Shown here piece by piece: positions 11,936-21,517 of a stretch of DNA of 64,000 nucleotides. Every line of letters begins with the position of its first letter. Within the stretch, counting starts at the first letter, position 1. Position numbers and translations under genes: made by a program. Source of the DNA: Fragilariopsis cylindrus CCMP1102 (lineage: Eukaryota > Bacillariophyta > Bacillariophyceae > Bacillariales > Bacillariaceae); contig FMBT01000473.1 in assembly GCA_900095095.1 (NCBI GenBank), positions 1 to 64,000 on the forward strand, given 5' to 3'. The notes under the pieces were generated by a model that was not told where the DNA came from, did no database searches, and saw nothing but the letters and a program-made list of their open reading frames with translations.

Positions 11936-12568
11936 TTCCATTTGATAAAGATTGTATCTGCAATTTAGGTCAGGCAAAGAAATTATTATTACGAAACGTT
12001 GAAGATGTTGACGAGCGTCGGTTGATGATTAGAACTAACAATGGATTCAATAACCGAACGGGTGCTAAACTTGCTTATGGTTGTGATCCCATATATTTTG
12101 AAAATATGACAAGTCGCCGGATACTTTGAATGTTATTCCTGTACAACGTCAATCCTCGTGCATTTGATTTCTCTGCGCAAGATCTTTCTGCTAGCATCAT
12201 CCAGAGATATTAATTCCGTTTCGTCTTGACATGAAGTACGAACAAATCGGAAGATGATGAACTCGACTCGACTCGGCATGACTCGTCTCGATCTTGATCA
12301 TGACCTCGAAGGCGGGGCAAGGCGGTTTCGGAAATAAGCAAAATTACAGATGGCAACAACATTCCCCTACGGTACTGCATATTGAAAGTACGAAATACTG
12401 TAGCGTAGCGACGTACGTACATTCATGTTCCTATGAAGTCTATCTATTGTACAGCGTACAACAATGATGCTGCGAGTATCAGCAGTAGGACACGATCTAC
12501 ACGTGTGTTATTCATTCTATGTCCTACATTCTACACAATGTACTCTTCTTTCAAAATACAATTACTTA
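11936..12568. other. Intergenic region between HA locus and VPS25
   Basis: Contains GACTCGACTCG-like simple sequence near 12255-12290 and no supported gene. VPS25 on the minus strand ends just beyond it. Confidence 0.45.
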
Positions 12569-13096
12569 TTATTTAATCATTCTAATAAAATTAATACCAT
12601 CTTCTGATGATGTTTCACCTTTAAATATAGTACATTTACCATCATCTTCTAATATTGTAAGAGCTCGTCGTAATAGATCTTCATCAATACCTTGAAATGA
12701 CATCCCATGTACATCCTCACCTGAATGCAATTCATATATGGTACATATACCACCTGATATATTACCGGATGATATTGCCCATTCATATATATCAGTTGCT
12801 AATTCTTCTGGTTTTCTCCATAATATACGACATGTTGTTTTGATTCAGTATCAATCCATTCCCCACGTCCAGACTTAATAAGATTTTCCATTATTATATC
12901 AATGGATTCTGTGGAGAGTTTTCTCTGTATTTTTTTATTATACCATAATGGACATTCATGTACAATTAATATTTTATTTAATTTTTGTATTGTATAATAT
13001 TGAATTATTAATTCGTTCCATAATGATAATTGTTTTCTTTTGTTGCTCTACTGGTTGGATTGTAAAAAATGGTGGAAAGGAATAAAATTCTGGATA
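12569..13096 (-). CDS. VPS25: VPS25, ESCRT-II subunit (two single-base frame breaks)
   Basis: Reading the minus strand from 13096 gives the VPS25 start region YPEFYSFPPFFTIQP, then LSLWNELIIQYYTIQKLNKI, ECPLWYNKKIQRKLSTESI, LIKSGRGEWID, CRILWRKPEELATDIYEWA, YELHSGEDVHGMSFQGIDE and a stop at 12569-12571. These match the two winged-helix domains of VPS25, including RKLSTESI and WRKPEE. ESCRT-II acts in endosomal sorting of ubiquitinated membrane proteins. The frame breaks twice: one extra A in the run at 13033-13036 and one missing A in the run at 12838-12841. The first codons probably come from an upstream exon after an acceptor at about 13097; a candidate Met is at 13332 with donor GT at 13312-13311, but its phase does not fit without another one-base change. 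VPS25 is normally single-copy and essential, so sequencing error is more likely than loss. Confidence 0.85.
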
Positions 13097-13332
13097 CTTA
13101 CACAGAATAATAATACAGCAAGATTTTAAAAAAACAAGTAAGTTACCGGTATGTACGTAGAAGTATAGGGTTACGGAGCAACGAGGGTTGTAGGAGAAAA
13201 AAGTAAACAAATGAAAGAGCGTTAAGAATAAATGAACAAAATGAAATCGAGTACATTGCATTGTTTGTTTCGGGCAAACATGGAATCGAAAAACATCTAA
13301 TTATCTCCGTACCTCGAAATATCTTCCGCCAT

Positions 13333-14764
13333 GGTTGCTGGTTGTTGTTGTCGGTAGTTGCCGTTGCTGTCGTCGTCGTCGTTGTTGTTGTTGGTGTTGC
13401 AATTTTGTGTAAAGACTACTGAATATTCTGTTGCTGTCGCTACACTACCGTCACTATCACCGCCAACGCTGCCCCTTTTTCTTTCTACTGCTGCTGCTGC
13501 TTCTGCTTCTGATGCTTCTACTTGCAGTTGAGTGAGTGAATGATTCCTATCTCTTCAATGTCTTAATGTTTCTTCAAATAGTCTTGTGTTGACAGGTGCG
13601 TTGCTCCTCTGTCTCTCGAATCTCGATCTCGTTGTTGTTGTTTGTGTCGCTATTATTCGTCGTCAATAGCAAACGTGATTGAAATGTGCTATGGATCAAA
13701 CGAACTAAACGAAACTCAATCTTTTTTAAAGCTTTTCCTGTCTTTGGTAAAGGCAGTCGAATGCATGAATGATTCGAACGAGTCGACTGATTCACATCCA
13801 TGATTTGAGATTAATTTCGCGCCTTACACAACATTCAAATGCATGCACAGATCAGCGAAATTTTCGTCCGTGACTTATCAATTGAGTCAAAAAAATTGTG
13901 CACATACACGTTAAAACATTTCCGTTCAATTTCGGGACTATATAATTGTCCGTGACTTAGTATCAATTGAGTCAAACGTATAACTTTAAAATACCTTCCG
14001 TTGAAGCTACTGTATCAGAATACGATGAAACTTCGCCAAAATTTGTGAATGAAAAGTACGTTCAAAAGCCAATACACGAACAATTTTGGCGCGCCTAACA
14101 GGTTTCAAATTTTGGTGAATGATTGATTCAAAAAAAATCTTCTCCTTTGATTTCACGGAGCGAAGCGAACGAAGCATGTTCGTAAAAATATTATGAAAAG
14201 TAAAGAAATTATGTGAAATAGAAAATCTCATCAACCGATGGTGAAACAGATGCGAAAAATACAAGTGAAGCAACGGAATAGATATAGTGATTGCTAATGA
14301 TATGACGAATGTAATTTAGATGGTAACTTTTTTTAAAAATTAAGTAGTTCTATTAATAGTTTTCTAGAAATGGTACAATAATACAGATATGACAGTGAGA
14401 TAGCATTCAGAGTAGTAGGAAGATCAAACAGCTGGTTATTACATCATTCTTAGTAGATAATGTCGTGACATCAAAAACAGATTGGGTAAACAGTACGATT
14501 GTAACAGTAATCCGTACCCCAACCAATGCAACATCGACAATGTGGCAGAATAAACCAACAACCTCCCCGTCCGGCATACAGTGAATGTAGTGATGGTAAA
14601 GAAGTGTTGAAATGATATTTTAAACAAACACCCCGTTCAAAGGAGGCTAAATATCATTCCAAACACAACTTCAGTTAGTTAGTGTAGTAAGTTAGTTAGT
14701 TAGCAGTAAACGATATCCACAAGGATATCGTTTACATGTAACCACCGTACTTGGAGTAACTTGT
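13333..14764. other. Intergenic region upstream of VPS25
   Basis: Bases 13333-13545 on the minus strand stay open in the frame of the candidate VPS25 Met (Glu/Ala, then Asn/Asp/Gln-rich) but have no further Met, so I take this as 5' UTR or an unrecognised N-terminus. The rest is AT-rich. TCCGTGACTTA..TCAATTGAGTCAAA occurs twice (about 13867 and 13951), a short local duplication. No supported gene. Confidence 0.45.
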
Positions 14765-16241
14765 TCACAATCCATTCACATCTTTCGTAACCGTAATAAC
14801 CTTTTCCTCCTTTTCCTCCCTTTCACCTTTTCCACCGTAGTAATCATCACCGTAAAAGTAATCATCACCGTATTTGTGACCCGCTAGTTCACGATCGACG
14901 TCTTCATTTAGTTTACGATCGCCCGTACTTATAATCGTAATCATCGTACATGGAGTAATCATCATCAAATCCGTAGTAACCTTTTCCTCCCTTTCCACCT
15001 TTACCGCCCTTGGATCCGCCGTGTTCATAACAGACTTCGTAACAGTTTTCTTTTGGATGAGACCGTAGTATCCACCCCATGAGTTCTTAGGTTCGTAGTA
15101 TCCACCCCATGAGTCTTACAGGACCGTAGCCTCCCTTGGATCCTTTACCACCTTTTCCACCCTTGGAACCTTTTCCTCCTTTTCCACCGTAGTATCCACC
15201 CCATGAGTTGTAATCATCATCGTAGTCTTCGTAGTATCCACCCCATGAGTCAAATCCCTTGGATCCTTTTCCTCCTTTTCCACCCTTGGAACCTTTTCCT
15301 CCTTTTCCACCGTAGTAACCACCCCATGAGTCTGGAGGACTGTAGTATCCACCCCACGAGTCAGGTCTTTTCGTAGTATCCACCCCATGAATCAACAGGA
15401 CCGTATCCACCCTTGGATCCTTTTCCACCCTTGGAACCTTACCTCCTTTTCCTCCGTAGTAACCACCCCATGAGTTGTAGTCATCATCGTAGTTGTCGTA
15501 AGTATCCACCCCATGAGTCTACAGGACCGTAACCACCCTTGGATCCTTTACCACCCTTGGATCCCTTTCCTCCTTTTCCTCCGTAATAACCACCCCATGA
15601 GTTGTAGTCATCATCGTAGTTGTCGTAGTATCCACCCCATGAGTCAACAGGACCGTATCCACCCTTGGATCCTTTTCCACCCTTGGATCCCTTTCCTCCT
15701 TTTCCACCGTAATAACCACCCCAGGAGTTGTAGTCATCATAATCGTACGTTGGGTAGGATGGCATCACTGGTCCGTAACCTGGCGTGTAATGATCATCTC
15801 CGTAACTTGGATAATGGTCATCACAGATAATTTCACAATATTCATTGGAGTAATAGTAACCACCCTTTCCACCTTTACCACCCTTTCACCTTTTCCACCG
15901 TAGTAATCATCACCGTAAAAGTAATCATCTTCCATCCAGTAATCATCACCGTATTTTTTGTGACCAGCTAGTTCACGATCAGCATCACCTAGTTTACGAT
16001 CGTAGTCATAATCATCATAACCACCGTAGTAACCTTTTCCACCTTTACCACCTTTGCCTCCCTTTCCTCCGGAGGATTCGTAACATACTTCGTAACAGTT
16101 TTCTCCGTACTTAGGTCCGTAACCGCCTTTGTGGCCAGCTAAGTCACGTTGTTCTTCAGTTGGAGCAACAACATCAGCAGATTCTTCAGCAGCAAAAGCA
16201 GCCGTCAAACCAACAAGGAGTGTAGTAAGAGTAAACTTCAT
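14765..16241 (-). pseudogene. Secreted Gly/Lys/Tyr-rich repeat protein, multiply frameshifted
   Basis: From Met at 16241 the protein opens with a signal peptide (MKFTLTTLLVGLTAAFA), then CYEVCYE, GGKG repeats, DRELAGHKK, and a YGDDYFYGDDYYGGKG block. After a one-base break near 15888 the frame continues with SWGGYYGGKGGKGSKGGKG repeats separated by DNYDDDYN and GYGPVD. More single-base breaks occur near 15498, 15440, 15373 and 15115. At the 3' end the N-terminal modules recur (ENCYEVCYE, GGKG run, DRELAGHKYGDDY). The composition resembles structural, adhesive or mineral-associated secreted proteins, but no function can be assigned. Either this is a decaying gene, two tandem paralogues, or an assembly that mishandles the repeats. 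The Met at 16259 is possible but spoils the signal peptide. Confidence 0.7.
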
Positions 16242-16259
16242 TATATTTATAGTAGACAA

Positions 16260-17339
16260 GTTAACTTGATTTACGTTTAGCGTGTAAATAGTTATTGTTG
16301 CTTGTGTGTGTGTGTTTCAGTTTGTGTGAAACTTAAGATTGTGTGATAACATGGTTTTGTTTCGGATGGTAGGTAAAAAGGCTTCGGAGGACAAAGAAAA
16401 CAATTACAAAATGTTTATACACTGTAACAATGCGGGGTAAAGAAAAAAGGTATGTAGCCCCACGTGTTTCAACATAGAGTTGGCATTGCGACTCTTGTAA
16501 AATTTCATGTTGAATTAATCAAATTTTCTGATACATAGGTCATTTTAAACGAATAATAAATTCCGTTCATAACGCGCCAAAATTTAATTGGGAGCGCCTT
16601 TATCCGACCGTTAAACATGTCATACTACTTTGAACGTCCAAAAACCCCTGATTTTTGATGTTTTGGCTTAAGTTTATTGCCGGAGTACTAATTTTTACAT
16701 ACAGTATGTTGTCAACAAATATGTCACACAAGTCTGGTCGCGTTTCATCGAATTTTGGCCGACATACACAAAACGGTTTGGACGGTTATCTGTCCGATTT
16801 TTTTTTTGGTCAACAGGCCAGACGTTAGTATCATCGGACATGAAAATTTTTGTGTAACTATTTCGTCGATTTAAATTTACGTTAATACGAACGGCGAATG
16901 CATGTCACGCCACTAATTGTTTAAACGATAGAAAACGACTGCACTAAGGTAATTAGTGTATGGCGCATGCTCATACTGTTACATACGGTCACGGACAAAT
17001 GACAACACCAACTTCGGCGATACAAGAATCACCTTCTCCGTTCGTTGTTTAAACAATAACAAGCCTATCTCTGTCTTAAATGATGACACACCCTCTCTGT
17101 ATCATCTTAAATCTCCGCGAATACGTTAGACAAATTAATCAATCTTGTTTACATAGTGAAGTGGCGGACAAGCAATACATGATATCGAACGGCTGACAAA
17201 GAAAGATTGTGATAGTTGTCGCAACGTGCACCTAAGTTACGAAGGAAGCCTATGACTGTCCGTATCATCCAGCAGCCTGTCCATCCACCCAAGCTTCGAC
17301 CACTGTCCAGTAATTCCAGCACAGCAACCACTAGACAAT
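16260..17339. other. Intergenic region upstream of repeat-protein gene
   Basis: Includes a TG run near 16302-16314. GTTTAAAC-type and GTTGTTTAAACAA motifs occur near 16920 and 17045. No supported gene; a 60-codon frame at 17149-17331 (-) has no family signal. Confidence 0.4.
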
Positions 17340-18560
17340 AATGACTTACTAGTACTGCTGTAGCTCATTCTTCATCTTTATTTCATGTTAGCTTCCTGCT
17401 ATGATAGATAGCAATAATAAAATCATTGCATTGTGTTCACTTATTTCATCAAATTTTCCTTTCCATTTATCTACTACACTGTATTAGGGGATCTTCAACT
17501 TCCCAACAATCAAAATTGGCATTCATACAATAATTGTAGAATTTTTCTGTTGTGAGATTCTCTAGTTTTTCAATCCACACGTTTTCATAAAGCTTGCTGC
17601 TGCTGCTGCTGCCTGCTACTACTATTAGATCTTCTGTGTTTCATTCTGCAATCCCTGTTATATAGTTTTTTGGTTGCCATTTTGTACTTGCACAAAAAAT
17701 GCATTTCAATATTTGACTCCCTTATTTTATTAAATGCATTCGCATACAGTTTTTGCACACGACTCTTGGCTAATAAGCTAGCTCAATGATACATGAAATG
17801 CATCAGTAAGTTCTAATAATAAGCCCTTCACCCAACAATATTGAGAATTTGCTTACTATCATCGTATATAATATTATCTAATAATGGTATTTCTGTAGGT
17901 AGGTACCCCTGATGTTATGGCACCACCACTATACAAACAAATAATATACTCACTCAAGTGGTAAAAGTTTCTTCAACAGACACCCAAGTAGTTGATGATT
18001 ATCACTGTATTGTACGGGGTTACATAGTGAGCTTATGGACAACAAATGGCTGCAAACAACTAACCTCAAGTTGTTATAATCCTATCTCTCTGATGTTGGT
18101 GGTAAATAAATATTGATTTATCATCTATTAGAGTAGTGTAGTGCTATATATATGACAAATGAATTGAACAATTGAACAAATCCAGTAGCTACAACAACAC
18201 TTACTTAGCTTATTCTTCATCTATAATACATTAACTTCCTCTATGCTATAGCTATATAAAATCACTTTTTGGGGATCTTTGACCTCTCCCACTTATTTGG
18301 TTCACATTTTATCTAAGAAATTAATATGATTCTAGTTCAGTTCTTTCTCATAAAACTTTCTGTTCATAGATCTTCTGCAATCTCTGTTTAGTTTGCTGTT
18401 CACCATTTTTGTGTAAATTATGCTCTCTACTAATTTTGTACACTGCTTGCCCATGCACATGATGCACATGCATGTCCACAAACTTTGACTCCTTTGTTGA
18501 ATACATTCCACCCACACATAAAGTTTCTACACACTATATATGTAATACTGCATCAGGTAT
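17340..18560. repeat. Diverged direct duplication (two copies about 850 bp apart)
   Basis: Bases about 17340-17800 and 18190-18560 share order and wording: CTTACT..GTAGCT, ATTCTTCATCT, a Thr-free AT stretch, GGGGATCTT..ACTTCCC/CTCTCCC, TTTTCATAAA, AGATCTTCTG, CTGCAATC, GCATACAG or ACATAAAG. Many indels separate them, so the duplication is old. The first copy carries a CTG run at 17598-17610. No coding content. They lie in the longest gene-poor stretch of the window, consistent with transposon-derived sequence. Confidence 0.55.
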
Positions 18561-19230
18561 ATGTGGCAATTTGTCACAAGCTGAATGAAAAGCACCTACA
18601 TACCTGGTGGTCATTCACTTCTTCATGCAGAGATTTTGTGATTGTCAAGACAAATTTTCCACCAACACTACATCGGATTTTCTCCTTGTTGGCAACTCTT
18701 CACTCATATGTAAAATCATGGGTTCTGGGAAATATACACAGACACAGGGTAGGTAGGACCAAAGAATGCCACAGCACAATAATAATAATATAAATATCTA
18801 ATATCTAATTTATACTCCCGACTTGAAGTGACCTAAGGCCACTAAGAGTGCACGAAGTTGCGGCACCTCATATGAGGCACGACCGTTCTATGTTAATGTG
18901 GTAGTGATTGTCTCTGAAGAGTTGAAAGGTTGTCTAATATCGGACTTCCATTCGCTTCTTACTGTCGTTATGTTGTTGCAAATTTGTAATAGCTACTGAT
19001 CAATGATGGTCTTTTTCGCCGTCTTTCTTTCTTTCTTTCTTCCGTCGTTAATCAATCTGTTTCTTTGTCTAGAGTGAAAACCTTCTATTACTTCAGGAGT
19101 GTTACTCACTCTTACCCATTCCAATGAAGAATGCCACAGTACAGACCACTGTGTCTTTTGCAGATAAAGAATTTTTAAATTGTAAAGTGAACTATGGTAG
19201 TAGTGCTAAACAATGGCATGGTGTAATAAT

Positions 19231-19305
19231 GTGCATGTGCATGTGCATGTGCATGTGCATGTGCATATGCATATGCATATGCATGTTGTGTGTGTGTGTG
19301 TCCAC
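19231..19305. repeat. GTGCAT/ATGCAT hexanucleotide microsatellite followed by TG run
   Basis: Alternating GTGCAT units change to ATGCAT units and then (TG)n. Purine-pyrimidine alternation is almost perfect over about 70 bp, a Z-DNA-prone arrangement. It produces a meaningless Met-Cys repeat ORF on the plus strand. Confidence 0.85.
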
Positions 19306-19429
19306 AGCTAAATAATCATGTCCTATGATACTTTCTGGCATTCAAACCCATCCTAGCATGTATAAAGTCCCAAGCAGATGGTATAATCTGAGCTTAACAT
19401 ATGCATAGGGTGGATACTAGTATACCTGG

Positions 19430-20760
19430 ACCGGACTTTGAGGTGCTAGGTATGTGTTCTTCGCACTGGAAGGTGGTAAAGGGTGTGATACAGCCTAGGA
19501 CATGGGAAAATGGTTGGGGGGGGGGGGGGGGGTATGTGACCTAGTACACACTCAAAAAGATGAATTGTCCCAAAGTAAGCACATCGAGTTGACTATATGC
19601 ACTAAAGGGAAAATAAACTTGGTGAGCTATGGGCAGGACCATGCTTAATGTGGGCGCTAAAGGGGGAGACCTGTTTTATGGCCTAAATGACTCTTTTTGG
19701 GGCTTAGCATACCCTGACACCTTCCTAACCTCCCTCCAGCCCTAAGCAATAGTTGGACCTTGTACCCATAGGTATAATGTTGAGCTCCATATGATCTTTA
19801 AAGGTTATCAGATCTGTATTGATGGTGCATCACGGCCTTGATAACACATGCACTTGGCACTTAAAGAAATTGTGTGTTTTAATAGAGGTGGGTTCTGACA
19901 CGTGACAACCCAAATATATATATGATTACCTAAATAACAATGATATAATCCTGAACCTTTATAAATTAGGTTGATGTCTAGCCCTTTTATTTGGGACTCA
20001 GCATACCTAGTATGGGCGCAGCAGCATCTCAAATATTTTTGCAAACGTGTGCATTTTGGGCCATTCTATGTCTTTTCTATTGTTCCCCGCCTCACCACAC
20101 CACCAATATGGCAAATGTTCCAAGTATTGCTGGTGTATTTTGACCATATACATATATGGAAGGTATCTAGGTGTTGAAACCATGGTATAATTCCTCTTTT
20201 GATGCTGTGGCAGCCTATTTCTGAATGGTACTTTTGGGCATGGAAATATGATATGTTGGCCAAAATGCAATGTTTGTGTTCTGGAGGCAAGAATAAGGTA
20301 AGTGTGAGAGATCACGGCCCTTTGTTCACCCCCTATAGGTATGGGATTGATGACCGGGGTATTTTGGTGCACCATGCTGGTTCTAGAACCTAAGGAGAAG
20401 GTATTCATCTCATTATCTAAAGTTGTTCAATATTCCTATAACCAAACTCCACTGGAGAATTTGTGAGATAAAAATGATACCAATCACCAGGGATGGTAGG
20501 AGGCAAACACAATGTTCAAGTACACTATGTGGATGTTAGTGCACCCGACCCATCTGGTATTGTTGTCTGCAATCCTTTCAAATAAGATTTTTTGTGTTCA
20601 TTTCTGATCCAAAATCATGATTTTTATGTGTGCGTGTAACAGCAGTGAAACAAATTTTATTCCTCAACCACAGAAACAGAAAAGTGGTAGGAGGCAATCA
20701 CAATATTCTAATACACTATGTGAACGCTTGTGCACCTGACCCAAATAGTCCCATCACATC
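19430..20760. repeat. Dispersed repeat related to the core of the 56392-57884 element
   Basis: Bases about 19660-19790 match about 56950-57060 (CTGTTTT..GGCCTAAA, CATAACCTCC or CTAACCTCC, CCTAAGCA, GACCTTGTA, AGGTATAATG). Bases about 20490-20760 contain roughly one and a half copies of the unit of about 190 bp found in tandem at 57050-57490 (GTGGTAGGAGGCA, CACAATGTTC, GTGCACCCGACCC, CTGCAA..CTTTCAAATAAGAT, TTTATTC..CAACCACAG). A G17 run sits at 19516-19532. No terminal inverted repeats were found here, so this is a fragment or an older copy. No transposase ORF is visible. Confidence 0.7.
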
Positions 20761-21517
20761 TTCAAATAATGGTAGTTCAAAATGTAATAAAACAATGACC
20801 TAAAATTGAAAGAGAAGAAGAGTGTTTCCTGAAACACCTTTCTAGGAATTTCTAGGAAAAGCTATGATGTCATCACTGCACTGCACTATTACAGTATATT
20901 TAGTCTGGTATTTCCCACAATATGGCTATTCTTTGTATAACAGATAACTATCAAATATATTTACTAGTATATCATGAGAGCTTTGCTTACAACTAACCCC
21001 AAAGGCCTTGCTGTACTACTGTCAACTACAGTGTACATGCCATCTTCTTTCATTTTCAATCGACAGTCGTCGCGAATACGACTCAAATGTGATAGTTGGC
21101 TTCGCCTTAAATTTACTCACAAAATATTTTGAATAAATCTAAAATACCGGTGTATTTTCACATCGAGCACCTCTTCCGATTAGGCGTGAAGACGAAATCC
21201 GAATTATGGACAAAATCATTTCCGTGAAATGAAAACTAATAATCAACGGTTCTAGTGTATGCACATACAAGATATTACTTCATGCCAACCACACATGTTT
21301 TTGTCACATACAGGGAGGAAGGATATTTTGCTAAATTTTGCGTTACTCCTACCGATAGAAAGTTCTTTTGTACTTTTCTCATTTCATTTCATTTCATTAC
21401 ATTACATTACATTACATTACATTATATTACATTACATTAAGATTCGCGACAAAAGTGGCAAGGGAACAACAAAAGACGACGTAACAACTTGAACAAAAAG
21501 AATTAATTTTTACGACC
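20761..21517. other. Intergenic region upstream of the M11 peptidase gene, with ATTTC/ATTAC repeat
   Basis: A pentanucleotide tract (ATTTC changing to ATTAC) occupies 21381-21439. The remainder is AT-rich with no supported gene. The peptidase start codon is at 21518, about 80 bp after the tract. Confidence 0.7.

Noticed and set aside
12974-13261. 95-residue minus-strand frame taken as a separate small protein
   Set aside because: Its middle is the start of VPS25 (SFPPFFTIQPVEQQKK); the Phe/Cys/Leu-rich leader is intron or 5' UTR sequence read through.
13740-13765. GATTCGAAC-like tRNA T-loop sequence
   Set aside because: No acceptor stem or anticodon arm can be placed around it.
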